From Tausonia pullulans (Eukaryota; Basidiomycota; Tremellomycetes; Cystofilobasidiales; Mrakiaceae), in the NCBI GenBank assembly GCA_951802195.1, contig OX637622.1, forward strand, positions 992,001 through 1,056,000: a stretch of 64,000 nt of DNA, given 5' to 3'. Position numbers and translations under genes: made by a program. Below the pieces are notes generated by a model. The model had not been told where the DNA came from and ran no database searches. It was given only the letters and a program-made list of their open reading frames with translations. Within the stretch, counting starts at the first letter, position 1. Every line of letters starts with the position of its first letter. Of this stretch, positions 43,896 through 55,858 are shown piece after piece.

Positions 43896-46705
43896 CTACT
43901 GGCGGCCGGTGACCTTGTTGAAGAGACCGAGGACGCCCGACTTCTTGCCAGCGGCCCTGCAACATGGGAAGGGAAGGCGAAATCAGTGTCGAGGAAAAAG
44001 GCTGATCTAATCAACGTGTTGACTCACTGGTCGCGCAACTTCTGCTCGTGCCTCCTCTGCTCCTCCTCCTCAATCTCGCTATCGTCGAGGGCGCCCCACG
44101 AGTACCAAACAACGGCGATCATGCCGCAGAGGGCCGAGAGGATGCAACCGGCGAGAGCACCACGAGCCTTGGCGGTCCATCCAGCGACGATGGGGAAAGG
44201 ACCGAGCGTCTCACCAGCAAAGTCGGTGGTGGAGAAGGTGCCGACGACGTTGCCGCTCGAGGGGATGTTGGCCTTGGCGCACTGGTCGTGCATGAACTGG
44301 GGGATCGTAAGCGTCTTCTGGGCCTCGGGGACACCCGTGACGAAGACGGCCGCGAGTCCGGAGGAAAGATGCCAGTCACTGGAGAAGAGAACGAAAGGAA
44401 AGGCGTCAGCGAGAGGGAAAGAGGGAGACCAGAGAGCGAGTAAAACCTACATGTGGCAATGGAAGATCCAGGATCCGGGGTTGTCAGCGCGGAAGCGAAT
44501 GGTGGTCGATCCACCAGGAGGGACCATGACGACATCACGCTTGAAAGGGTTGCTGGAGAGAAAGCAAGCAGAAGGATCAGATCGAGGTCGCACATTTAAG
44601 ATTCGAACGCCCTCGATTCACATCTGGCCCTCTTCCAACGGAGGGTTGATCTCCGGGTCGTCGGAGGTGATATCCATCGAGCGGTGGACAATCTGGAAGT
44701 TGTGACCATGGAAATGGAACGGGTGTTGTCCGGCGTCGGTGTTGACGATGACGAGCTCGATCATGTCCATGTGGTTGATGACAAACGTGTTGGTCTGGGA
44801 TCCGTAGACAGCTGGGAGCGAAGAGTTCTCGCCCATGGAAAGCTGAGTGAAGATGGTCGGGACCACGGGCATCTGGTAGGTGCTATTTGAGATAGGAAGG
44901 CGACAGTCAGTATCATGAAAACAAATTAGCAAGCAAGGAGAGACGAACATATCATTGAAGCCAGCACGGTTGACTCCGTTGTCATAGGTGTCGAAAGCGA
45001 AAACCATCTGGAGCGAGACGTCGGCGGGGGCCATGGCGACAGCAGCGAGGGGGACCATCTTGGCGTCGTCGAAGAAGTCGTAAGCATCGGCAGCGAGAAG
45101 AGTGCCCTCCTCACGTGTGTTGTTGGGCGAGTACGAGATGGTGGCAGTAAGGTCTGGTTGAAAGACGGAGCGATCAGCCACCATCGCTTTTATCTCCCGA
45201 GCTACTCGACTTGAGACTCACTGAGCTGGAGATCATCGGGGACCTGGTCGAACATCTGAGGGTCCATGTTAACGTGGATGGGCCAATTCGACGAGCCGTC
45301 GGATCGAGCCTTGACGAGGACGGAGTAACGCTGGGCGACTGAGATCGGGAAGTGCGAGACCGAGTAGGGCTCAACCTCGACACCATCGGCTTCGATGATC
45401 TGCATCTCGTGGCCATCGATGTAGACGTTGAACATGGCGAGGGCGGCCATGTTGATGAAGCGGAGCTTGTAAGTCTTGCCAGCCTCAAACGGGATGGTCA
45501 TCTGGTCTCCGACGTTGATACCCTGGGCGACGTCCGTCTCCTGGGAGTACGCAAACGGAATTCAAGATGGTCAGATTTTGAGTGGACAGAAGCAGATGGT
45601 AGAAGAAGAGGACTCGCTTTTCCGAGGTACTGCCCGTTCTGCGAAAGGTACATGATCGACGAGGGGGGTACGGGCTCGGCTCCGGTCGGGTTGTAGATGC
45701 TCATGAACTCCTTGATGAGAACAGGGTGCTCCTCGCTATGAAAAGGCTACGTCAGAAACAGGTCTGACACTAAGCAAGCCAAGCATTGGTAAAACAAGGT
45801 ACGCACTGGTACCAGTCGCCGAGGGTAACGGTGAACTCCTCGTCCCACGTGGCGTTGTCCCGACGGCCGGTATTGTTGGCAGGGTGAATGATGAAAGGAG
45901 TACGAAGACCGTCGGTGTATTGTCCTATTGATAGAGGAAGGGCGAATCAGCAGGAGTCCTCATCAATGGGAGGTGAATCCCTACTAACCAGAGTAGTGTC
46001 CGTGGATCCAGTAGGTTCCCTCCTGAAGGTCAGTCGGGATCTCGTAGATAAACGTATCGCCGGGAGGAATAGGGCTGACGGGAAGAGCACACAGGTCAGC
46101 TTGTGGATTCTTACCAAGATTGTTGTGGAACGCACCACTGGGTGACTCCGACGGCGCCATCGTTCTCGCCTGATCCGTTGAAGAAGTTTCCGTGGGTCTA
46201 AGAAAAGCGCTTAATGTTATAACGAGTACGGGTGGTCGCGGAGGTTGAAGAATAGACGTACGTGGAGGGCAGTTGAGACATCGCCCAGACCGTTGTAAGC
46301 GTGAATGCGGAGGGTGTCGCCACGGGTGACCTCGACGGGCGGAGGACTAAAATGGTAGGTAGGCAGGCAAGATAAGAGGCGGAATGACAGGCGGAGCTAG
46401 GGGAGATGAGCAAAACGACGCCACTCACGGCCAGGATCCGTTGACACCGATGGCCCGACGCTCAAACATGCGGTCGGGGTTGGCAGGGGCATACGAAATG
46501 TTCCTGAGGAGACCGAGAACATCGAAGGTCAGCAGAGCGTTAGGGAGAGGCGCTCCATCAACGTCCCGCGGCGGCCTCAATCGTGGCCATCTTTGCCGAA
46601 GGAGCCGAGACGGAGGACTGACCAGTAGTGTTCAACAAGCGCCGCCTGGGCCGGGACAACAACCGCGGCCGAGAGAGAAAGGAGGATGGGCAGGGAGGAG
46701 AGCAT
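43896..46705 (-). CDS. FET3: Membrane-anchored multicopper oxidase, Fet3-type ferroxidase
   Basis: Thirteen exons between 46705 and 43896 give 641 residues. A signal peptide ([17 protein letters not shown]) is followed by mature [14 protein letters not shown], a Fet3-like start. The four copper-binding blocks are intact: [25 protein letters not shown] and WIFHCHIDWH. Near the C-terminus a membrane span ([17 protein letters not shown]) and a charged cytosolic tail anchor the enzyme with the catalytic part outside, as in Fet3, and unlike soluble laccases. Fet3 oxidises Fe(II) for uptake by the permease Ftr1; no FTR1 gene lies beside it here, though FET3 and FTR1 are often paired in fungi. Iron specificity is inferred from the anchor and overall design, and a laccase-like substrate range is possible. 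Intron 7 has a GC donor. A 5' UTR intron may end at the ATG. Confidence 0.82.
45541..45617 (-). other. GC-AG intron in the multicopper oxidase gene
   Basis: The 77-nt intron begins GCGAGT and ends ACTCCCAG, joining NGQYLGK to [13 protein letters not shown] in phase 0. The only nearby GT lies in another phase and would break the frame. Confidence 0.7.
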
Positions 46706-48094
46706 CTGCGCGAAGCCTAAGGGAAAGCGAGGGAGGGAGCAAGAAGGGGAAGAGAACGGAAGGAGAAAGGAATGGGGAAAGCCGGGGTAGCCGGAAAAGA
46801 TCGTGCGCGAGCGGAGGAGGCAGACCAGCGAGAAACAGAGGGAAGGGCAAGCAGGAACGAGGATGGAGAAGAGTACAGGTGAATAGAGGGTCAGAAGCTG
46901 ACATTTCAGGACAGGAGGTGTCGCAGAAAGGACTCACCTAATGGAAAAAGGGCGCAGGACGAGTGACGGGCGCGGCAAGCGGGTGAGCTGACGGGCCCTT
47001 CGCGAGCGAAAAGGAGAGAGAAAGGCAAAAATGGAAGAGCATTAAGGGAGGAAAAGAGGCTCACCCGAGGCCAGGGGAGGCAAGGAGTGGGGAGGGCGGG
47101 GGGGAAGGGAGGGAAAGAGGTTGATGGTTGGGAGAGAGGGAAACAGATAAAAAAAAAATCGGCCACAAATCAGATCAAGAGATCCTGCGCCCGTTCGAGG
47201 GGAAGGAAGTGCTCCACGGACCGTCTTCTCGCCTCCTTCCCCGCCCTCCCCCCTCGGCGGCGTTTGAGCGCCCCGCCCAAGCAGGAGCTCTTCGGGACAT
47301 GGCTTAGGTCTGGCGTCGGCCGAACGAACTCGAAATAGAACGACCCTGCCGCGCCAAGAAAGGGGGTCTGGTGGCCAGTGGGACGATTAGATTGTCCTGG
47401 ACCGCAGCCATCAACCTGAGGGAAAGCCGGACACTGTGAAGAAGATTTTGGGGAAGAGTGAGCAGGACTAAGCATGGCGTGCCACAACGGAAAAAGGAAG
47501 GGGGGAATGCAATCCGCCCTCCTCCACTTGCGGCTCGCAACAAGACTGGCGCCTACCTGAAGGGAAAGGCGCGCACCAGCCATTGGTAAACGCTCATTCT
47601 GCTGGTATGGAGTAACTCCGCTTGAAGTGCGGAGGACTGGACAGCTGAATCAGTCCCGTAAAATGGACGGACATGTGGCTACCAGATAGCGATCATAGTG
47701 CGAAGACACCCGATGAGCTTCTGAGGCTGGGCTATTTGGTCCTGAGGTTATAAATCAAGCTGCAACCGCGCGCAGTCGTCGATGGATCATTTGCCATATT
47801 TGTCATTCATCTCATCCGGAACCCCTCGACACGAGCGGGGTAGACGCGCGCGGGTCGTGCATGGGTGCACAAGTGAGAGCCAAGACATAGGTGCGTGCCT
47901 TGTTTGCTCGATGCATCACAGAACTACAGGATAAGGCATCGCAGTAGCGAGCACAAAAATCGTCACAGCATAGGTGGGTGAAGGGGGTAGAGGGGGTAAA
48001 GGGCGGGGGGGGGGGGGGGGGTTATCGTTACAGTCCTATAGAAGGTTCCTCGGCCACTGTCGTCGTCGCGTTCAAAGCACAGCAACAAGTCACA
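46706..48094. other. Intergenic region upstream of the multicopper oxidase
   Basis: About 1.39 kb holding the oxidase promoter and the Kelch gene's 3' UTR. On the oxidase strand the 250 bp before the ATG are strongly CT-rich. GATA-type motifs (GATAA at 47146-47150 and GATAAG near 47.93 kb) could be sites for the GATA repressors that control iron genes in fungi, but such short motifs occur by chance. A run of 17 G lies at 48005-48021. Confidence 0.4.
48005..48021 (+). repeat. Homopolymer run of 17 G
   Basis: Seen directly. It lies about 75 bp beyond the stop of the Kelch gene, so probably in or just after its 3' UTR. Runs this long are unstable in replication and in sequencing, so the exact length may be imprecise. 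Confidence 0.85.
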
Positions 48095-50168
48095 TCAGAG
48101 TCGCCCTGCAAATTCTCTGTCTTCAAGGTCGATCAGAACAGGGCCGAGCAAGGACAATGCTGCTGAAGCTCCTAGGTCCAGCGACCACATATCCTGGACC
48201 CGGCGATCCAAGAGGGAGTGGCTGCCTAATCAGCGCTTGCGAAGAAGCATTGACCCACACCCGACTCACGCCAAAGAAGGAGCCTCCGTCTGAGCCGCCA
48301 TAAATCCAGAGCCGACCGTCGGCGAGGGTGGTGGTGTGGTAGCCGCGCTCGGGGGGAAGCTTGCCCGCGACAGGCTTGGTCGTCCACTTATGTCTCCCTG
48401 GGCAAGTCAAACCGTCTGGCGATCAGCGTTGCGTTCTTCTCGCCATGACACGGACCAAACGGATGGCACGCACGGAAATCGTAGCAGAGAATCTCTGATG
48501 GATAACGCGCTCCGTCATGGCCGCCGATGATCCAGAGCTCACGACCGACGAGGGTCGCTGTGTGAAAGGCGCGGGGGTACGCCCTGGACTTTGGGGCGCC
48601 GTTCGACCGGCTCGAAATGGATGGCCTGTTGAGCTGGTGCCAGATACGAGACTCTGCGATAATATGTTGTTAGCTTCGTTGGAGGGGAGACGGAAAAAAG
48701 TCCCACGCACTGAGGTCGAGCGCATCCAAGCTACTGAAACTTTTAGTGCCGTCGCTCCCACCGTAAACGACGAGCTTGCCGTCGACGCAAGTTCCACTGT
48801 GGTATCCCCTGTCGCTCGGCGTCGCCGCTCCTGGAGCAACGAGAATTTCCTCCCATTCGCGTGTCACGGTATCGAAAGCCCAGGTATCGTTGAGAGCGCG
48901 GTCGCCGTTTCCGCCTCCCATGATCAAAATTTTGGTGTTGGAGGGCGGAAGCAAAGCCGCAGAATGAGCACGTCGTCGGGGGGGGCAACGCTTGGGCGGA
49001 GTGTTGGGCACGATGAGAGTCCATCGCAAGGCGACTTCGAGGGGAGCGTCGCTCAGCTAAAGCATGTGTCAGGAGGGATAAGACAAGAGGAAGTACTTAC
49101 CAGTGTCGAGCTCATACATGTCGGCCTGTGTTTCTACGTCAAAATAGCAAGTGGTAACATCGGGAGAAGACACTCACGTAGTAGTCAAGCCCGTCACCGC
49201 CTCCAAAGATATAGATTGATTCTCCGACGGCCACCGCGGTGTGTGCCCGTAAAGGTGGCGGAGCTTGGCCTTCGATCCCAGTGATCTGCTCCCAACGCAT
49301 CGTGTCTGGGGAAGAGCTTGGTCAGCGACATCTCTCAGCACATGCATCCGCCACTCACGGATGTTGAAAGTTGCGACCCCTCGGAAGCACCCGCCGCCCT
49401 GACTTGGCGCCAGGGAGCCTCCGATGAAAAAAATACGGTCTCTGACGAGCGTCGCTGTATGCGCTTTGAGTGCTGGAGGAGGGTTGCCGTGCACGGGAGC
49501 CATGGAAGAGTAGATGCCTTAAGAGATGATGAGACGTGTATCAGCGGTCCGTATCACATGTCGGCAATCCCGTCTCGTCTTTTAGGCGATTCAGTTCGTT
49601 CTCGCCACAGATCCCATCCCAAGCTGAGATGCCTCCAGATCTAGCAGCATGCGCCGTAACGCTCGCGTCCGGGAGGAAGCCAACAATCAGGGGCATGGAC
49701 CGCCTGAGTATGCGCGCCTTCCTCCAACCTTCCCCTCGGAAAGACATAAGAGCAAATTCAGCTCTGGGTGGATCCAAGACCTTCCCGAGCTGGATCACCG
49801 AGGTGGGCACTCGGCCTTGGGCGGCAGAAATGGCGGGCGCTAGGCGCTACTCCGAGGGCACGGCCCTCATAACGGGGCAGGGTCAGCTGCGAAGGCGACT
49901 CACCTGCAGAGGCTCCCGTGTCTCGTATGCCATCGCTCCATGGCCTTTCCCAGCACATCATCGGCGTCTCAATAGGCTTTGGGGGCTCGAGTGTTCGGTG
50001 CTGCTCTGCAACGGCCGACCTCCTGCGGGAGGTGCTATGGCTCGACGCGCTCATCGCGCTCGCGGATCGGCCGGACGATGTCGTCCGGGAGGATCTCGCG
50101 GAACTTGATGGCGGGCGAAGCAAGTCTGTTCCGACTGGCCGGGAGAGAGACGCCGAGGGCTCTGTCAT
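48095..50168 (-). CDS. Kelch-repeat protein
   Basis: Eight exons (49904-50168, 49359-49517, 49178-49305, 49101-49125, 48711-49034, 48474-48653, 48270-48397, 48095-48193) give 435 residues. A Ser-rich N-terminus is followed by six Kelch blades, each with a hydrophobic strand, GG pair and later W: HTATLVRDRIFFIGG, HTAVAVGESIYIFGGG, HSAALLPPSNTKILIMGGG, YHSGTCVDGKLVVYGGSDG, HTATLVGRELWIIGGHDG and YHTTTLADGRLWIYGGSDG. This makes a beta-propeller for protein binding. The MCWERP segment before the first blade resembles the YWSRAP segment of fungal Kelch proteins, some of which relate to polarity factors such as Tea1; the partner is unknown. No BTB or F-box is seen. The first intron is unusually long (386 nt). 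The ATG at 50168 is the first in frame; an upstream exon is possible. Confidence 0.75.
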
Positions 50169-53100
50169 GATGGAGAGAGCGGCAGCTGCACCGGCGTCGA
50201 CAGGCGTGGGGGGCAGCACGGACGTGGGAGGGAGAGGCGCGGCCGGGTGCTGCTGCGTCTGAGACGACCGCCGCGGAAAGAGGGGGGAGCGTTACGGGTC
50301 GAGGCGGACACCGTGTGGGCCCGGTGAGGCTCTGGTAGGGTAGGGGAGGATGGATACCGATAACGAGGTCAGCGGCCGAGCTTCCCTGGGGCTCCCCGTA
50401 TCGCTCATCTCGTCTACCAGCGATGGACGGAGGGCGCGCGACAGCAGGCAGGCAAGCGACGGGGCGCTTGGCCCTCGGTCTGGATGGCGGGGCAAGATAC
50501 GGAGACGCATGGGCGCACGGAGCGACCATTCACACGTACGGGTGAGGGGGTCGGACAGGGAACGGAGAGAGCCTCAGCAAGCGGGCGAGCGAGCGAGTGA
50601 GCGAACAGGCAGAGAGGGCTGAGGTGGGGCCGAGGTGGTCGAAGGGAGAGGGGGCGACGAGAGGCAGGCGCGTCGAGTGCGTCCGTCGCCCTGGGCTGTT
50701 CGGGCTTTGACTCGCCCGCTCCTGTCCGCCGTCCGCACCGTGGCTGACCGAAACGACCGAGACGCCACGTCAGGGTTCGTTCGACGAATTGCGCCGGACG
50801 GCGGCCACCCCTTGCTGGAGAGCACGCGAGGCGGATCTTGAGCAAAAGCGAGCACTCACCGTTTCTTTGGTCCTCCGCTACAGAGATGGAAGGCCGAAGC
50901 CAGCAGCCCGCCTTGCGGCCGGGGCGTAGACGGCGGTAGATGCTGGCCGCTCGGGCGCTCGCCAGGCGGGACCGTCGAGGGCTCCCTGTCGAAGGCTGCA
51001 ACGTGATATGATGATGGTCCGTCCTCGCGTGGGCGGGCTCGCCATGGTCAAGGATGAGGCTCCTCGCGCTGACTCCTGAGCAGACAGGCAGGGGCAGTGC
51101 TCCCGACCGACGGAGGTTGCGTAGGCGCTGAACCCTCAGTCAGCTGGCGTGCGTCCTCGGCTGACTCGCAAGATAGCGAGAGGTAGTCCATCACTGGGCC
51201 CGCCGAGCGCTTCAGAGCGAGAGCTGCATGGCGAGGCTGCGCTTGACATGGGGAGAAAGCGAAGACAGCATCGGGCGAGCGGGAGAGGGGGGTTGGTAGT
51301 TGTCGGCCTAGTTTGGCTTGCTTGCTCTGGAGCCCTTGCGACGTTGGCGGCTGCTTGACAGGTGCTCGGTCATGGCTCGGCCGCTTCTTAGATGCGAGGC
51401 AAGTCCTCCAGCTGCGAGCGAGCAAGCGATATCGGGGAATGAGGCAGGCAGAGGGCAGGCAGGGAGGCGGGGGCAGGTCGAGAGCGGGCGCGGAGCTCGA
51501 GCGTGTCTCTTGACAAGCTGAGGAGGTATGCGTAGTCGGTCTGATGAGGGCCGCTGCGCAGACGCGCCGTTTCACATAGAGAGGGAGGAAAAAAACCGTT
51601 GTCACTCTCTCTATTTCGATGCCTTCCCGAGCTCAGATGGAAATTCGAAGCGAAGTCTTGGCTTTGATTCCATCAACAAAGGAGATAAGAGTTTTGCTGG
51701 CCTGGTGAGGCTCTCGCGCTTTCGCGCAAGCATACGCGTGGCAGTATGAGGAATAGAGTCTTAACAGACGGGCTCACTGGCATTGTCTGCAACTGTACGC
51801 GCTCAAGATGCCTCAACCCTACTGACCTGACTGCTCGAATCTGACTTCCGCCTGGGGCCCACGTGCCAAACGGAGACTCTCGCTCTTCTCCTCCAATAGG
51901 CCTTGAGCTCGACCACGATGGACCCTCTGAGGGAATTGGCATTCATTTAAGAGAAGATGAACCACAGGGAACCCTATCGGTCCCATCATGGAAAAACATC
52001 CTTGAGGTCTGCAAGTGCGGACCACACAGTCAAGGGGAAAGAGAGAGCAGTCGTTTTGGCCAGGTCGAGAAAAACACGGAGTCCAGAGCCAGCCACCATC
52101 TCACTTTATCCAGCCGCTCCCTCGTCTGCTTCTTTCATACTTGGCCATCCTTAGAGCAAAGACTCCCCGACTCTGCCAATACAGCCCACAATAAAAGCAG
52201 ATTCATCTCTGTCTGTAAGACAGGCCCTCCAACATCCAGCAAGGTGCCGCCGCTGCTGCTGGGCCCCTCCGTCGTGCTCTTGGGCTCAGTTCTACAAGCC
52301 CTCGCTCGCTCGTCTGCTAATGAATCCCCCCCCACCCCCCGCTCTCCCCTTACCATCTCCTGTACCGTGTACTGCGACCGTCCCCCTCCTGTTGAATGCC
52401 GCGTATCTTGCGTGTATGCCTGCTAGTTGTGCAAAGGACATTGCTTGCCCCATTCAGAGCTAGTGGGCGAGAGCACCATGCTGTACATCCTGTGATATCT
52501 TCTTTGCTTTCTACACAATGGCCTAGTGCCTGGGGTAATGTGCTATTCGGTTGGCGGGGATGCTACCCTCCTGGCGCCTAAGCACGCTGTAATGATGCTA
52601 ATTCATTACGCGTGCGTGCACTCTCGCCAGATGTCAACATGACCCTCAACCCAACCCTACCAACCGGGACTAGAGCGACCTGTCCCCATGCTGGTCAGCA
52701 TTGCGTCTCCTCATGGTCCTATCAACCCCGCCTTCCGCCATGCGCTTGCCCGGACGATTGGTCCGCGCGGACTGTGTACATTCCTTTCTCTCTCCCTAGC
52801 TCGGTATCTGTGACGTCCGCTAGCAGAACTTGGCACCGCTGTAAATGGTCCCTGCTAGTCTCGGCCGGCGTGTTTTGCCGGATACACCATTGAAGACAGA
52901 GACCGACCTCGCCAATACACGGGCTTCAGCCTGTTTCCCTGTCGGTGGAGTCCTCCCCGAAGGCATTCTGCACCACGTGGTGCTCAAAGTCGATGAGGTG
53001 CGTAGCCCCAAAACTTCCCTTGAACAAGCCACCTGCGGCAGATATGGACGTGCGCGTCCTGTCCTCATCGCGCTAATGGCTTTCAACCTGTCAAAGGAGT

Positions 53101-53252
53101 GGCAGTCACTCCTGAAGCACTACGATCTGAGGCACATCGCGAAAGCTACAAAAAGGAGCTTGAGATATTGACAAGATAGCTCCCAACCGCCTCGTTGTTT
53201 CTTCTCTTCTCTCCGTCTTTCCACCTTCTCCCAATCACTCACTCGCACCACG
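50169..53252. other. Large gene-poor block
   Basis: About 3.1 kb without a convincing gene. The first 1.4 kb are GC-rich, purine-rich on the plus strand and likely the Kelch promoter and leader. From about 51.6 kb composition becomes neutral. There are scattered ORFs up to 187 codons (51863-52426, +) but none resembles a protein family, and a C-rich tract lies near 52.33 kb. No transposon ends, tRNA or repeat array was recognised. Confidence 0.45.
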
Positions 53253-54646
53253 ATGCTCTTCTCCGTCGTCGCCCTCGCCACCCTCGCCACTTCGGCATTT
53301 GCTGCCCCCGGAGCTGCCCTCGTCGCGAACCCCCGCAAGTGCGGTGTGAGTGACCTCTGCTATCTTCGCTCTTCGGGCGCTCCTCCATATCGGAGCCATT
53401 GCGTGATGGACAAACTGACGAAAGATTGCGCGCGCGCCCATCTCCGGCGCATCGATAGTCCACTGGAACCATCTCCGCTGAGGTCGAGGCGAAGATGTGA
53501 ATGGCTACTTCATCCCCCTACAATGGTCAGCTACTTGAGCGCTGACCGGTGGTTTCTTCTCCCCACCTGACAGCGCCCCTGCAATTGAGGAGCTCGAGCG
53601 CAAGATCTCCCTCTCTCGCCCCTCCTCGGCGAACAAGGATTCGGCCCCTGTCACCTTCGCCGTTGCCACCAAGACCGTCCAAGTCTACTGGCACATCATT
53701 CGTTCCGGCACTGGTCAGTGTTGCATCGACAGTGCTTGCCGTATGTTGACGGCTTGCTGACGTTCATCACGCCTGCGCCTTGTCCAGCCGTCTCTCAGGG
53801 AAACGTCCCTGCTTCGCAGATCTCGGCCCAGATTGCCACCCTCAACAAGGACTATGCCAACTATGGCTTCCAGTTCGTGCTTGCTGGCACCGACACCGTT
53901 CGTCGACCTTTCTCCCTGGTCTTGTCCCACCTCGTCCTGACCTCGCTGCTCTTTGAGCCGCCCCTCACAGACCACCAACGCCAACTGGTTTACCTCCCTT
54001 GGACCTGACGAGGCCAGCCAGACGACTATGAAGAACCAGCTCCGCAAGGGAGGAGCCAGTGCCCTCAACATCTACTCAGTCGGCTTCCAGTCGGGCTCCG
54101 GCAAGGGTCTCCTCGGCTACGCCACCTTTCCCTCGTCCTACACGAGCAGTCCCAAGGATGACGGTGTCGTTATCCTTTACTCTTCCGTCCCCGGAGGTTC
54201 CTCGGCCGACTACAACCTCGGTCGCACCGGTACCCACGAGGTCGGCCACTGGCTCGGTCTCTACCACACCTTCCGTGCGTCCGACTTCTTCGCTCGCTGC
54301 CTCCGCCATCTTACCTGATCTCCTTCTGACATACCCACTCTTTTCTGACTGCAGAGGGTGGATGCACTGGCTCTGGCGACTCGGTTGCTGACACCCCCCC
54401 GGAGGCTGAGCCTGCCTACGGTTGCCCTACCGGTCGCGACACCTGCTCTGGAGGAGGAGTTGACCCGATCACCAAGTGAGCAACAGACCCCAGACTGACC
54501 GGGTGAGAAGCCTACACCGCCATTATTGACGCATGACTCCACATCACAGCTACATGGACTACACTTACGACTCGTGCATGAACCAGTTCACCTCCGGACA
54601 GGCGACTCGCATGGTCGCCCAGGTCCAAACCTACCGCGGCCTCTAA
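53253..54646 (+). CDS. Secreted M43 (pappalysin-type) metalloprotease
   Basis: Seven exons (53253-53345, 53459-53496, 53574-53713, 53788-53897, 53971-54274, 54355-54475, 54550-54646) give 300 residues. A signal peptide ([17 protein letters not shown]) precedes a short prosegment with RKCG; exon 2 is only 38 nt. The zinc site [11 protein letters not shown] (HExxHxxGxxH of metzincins) lies at the end of exon 5, and the Met-turn in [14 protein letters not shown] at the start of exon 7. The Cys-rich GGCTGSGD...[10 protein letters not shown] stretch between them is typical of fungal M43B enzymes, which are extracellular and degrade host or environmental protein. Exon 2 was chosen because it restores both the frame and the family's CGT-x-IS start. 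Confidence 0.9.
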
Positions 54647-54854
54647 ATGGAGTCTGTGGATCTTTTAAAATAATTTCTCATCTTGAAAAGATTTGTGTTG
54701 CGCACAGAGTAGTTTTGCTGGGCATTTTCATCTTATCCATGGGTTCTCCTGGTTAACCGAGCGCGCTGCTTGCGATCGGCGCGTTCACATGTTCCCTTGA
54801 AAGCGTCGACCTCCGCTGCAGTCCATCTGAGCCAACATCAGCCGGCAGCTCTTA

Positions 54855-54945
54855 GCGGCTCCTTGGTTGAAAGCGCTCTCGAAGGGTAAGCTTGTCTACG
54901 ATCACCCTACTGGCCGCGACACCTGCTCTGAAGGAGTCGACCACG
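54855..54945 (+). pseudogene. Decayed fragment copied from the M43 protease gene
   Basis: About 90 bp match exon 6 of the protease (54362-54463), which lies about 490 bp upstream in the same orientation. The best part, CGCGACACCTGCTCTG, is identical, and around it most differences are transitions (mainly C to T and G to A). The matching translation is [13 protein letters not shown] against [13 protein letters not shown]. Neither the zinc site nor the Met-turn is found next to it, so it is a relic of a partial tandem duplication or of an eroded second gene. Confidence 0.6.
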
Positions 54946-55858
54946 GCAGCGCGATGGAGGATCGACACACGTACACATCTCGATCAGTAATTCTCTTAAG
55001 ATCTTGAATCTTTGCTTGAGGGACCCTCGAAGAGGTTTCAAGCGAGCCGGACGCATTTCTCTTGTTAGCTCTGAGGCAGCGGTGGCTGAGAGCGTGTGTC
55101 CGGGTGTCGACACCGGTGGGTGGCTGTGACGCGAGAGGACGAGGCCGAACCTGATGGAGGCAGACAACAGTCATCTGTCGGCGGAGTCCATCGCGCACGA
55201 ATGAGGCTGACCTCCGTTGAGTTTCAGAGCGCCGAGGTTAGATTGGAGTTGAAGAGAGGGATCAGCAAGAGACAAAAAGTCAAGAGTGCGATGTGGTGGA
55301 GGAGTCACGAAGAAAGGTCCAGCGCCTTCTCAGGCGGTGAGGAACAGAGAAGCACGTCGACATCGGTATCGGAGGGAAAGACTGGGGACGCAGCGGGGGG
55401 TGTGACCGAGACGACATGCGCCGTGCAGCTTGGTCCATTGATGACGAGGGCCCACCTGCCGGAGAAGAGAAGAGCTGGTCGGTAGCAGCACAGCGCGGGA
55501 ACTCAAGGACTTGATAGCATCACGTAGTACGATACATGGACTAGGAGGAAGTGATGCGTCGTTGAGCCTGAAAGAAAGACCAGTTGCAAGGAGGAAGGCA
55601 ACGTCGGATAGATTGTTATCCGCAAAATAGATTGCTGCTCCTTATTTCGTGCTAGGATTGACCTCAAACCCTTTTCTAGAATACTGAGTTCGCGACGGCC
55701 GTAGTCAGCGCGCATGCTTGCTAAAGGATCGAGCACACCTGGCATGGAACAGAGATCAAACTCATGACTGTTCAGCTGACCGCCCGGCGCTTTGTAGGGG
55801 AATCAAAAGCGGCTGTTTGTACTTCGTAGATTGCATGCATAAGATGACGAAGGCCGTC

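Noticed and set aside
47100-47950. GATA motifs as iron-repressor sites
   Set aside because: Only two short motifs at wide spacing; not distinguishable from chance without conservation data.
50414-51001. 195-codon minus-strand frame upstream of the Kelch gene
   Set aside because: Arg/Pro-rich translation typical of noncoding GC-rich leader sequence.
51863-52426. 187-codon plus-strand open frame
   Set aside because: No recognisable domain, patchy composition, no splice structure or conserved motif; could be chance in a 3 kb gap.
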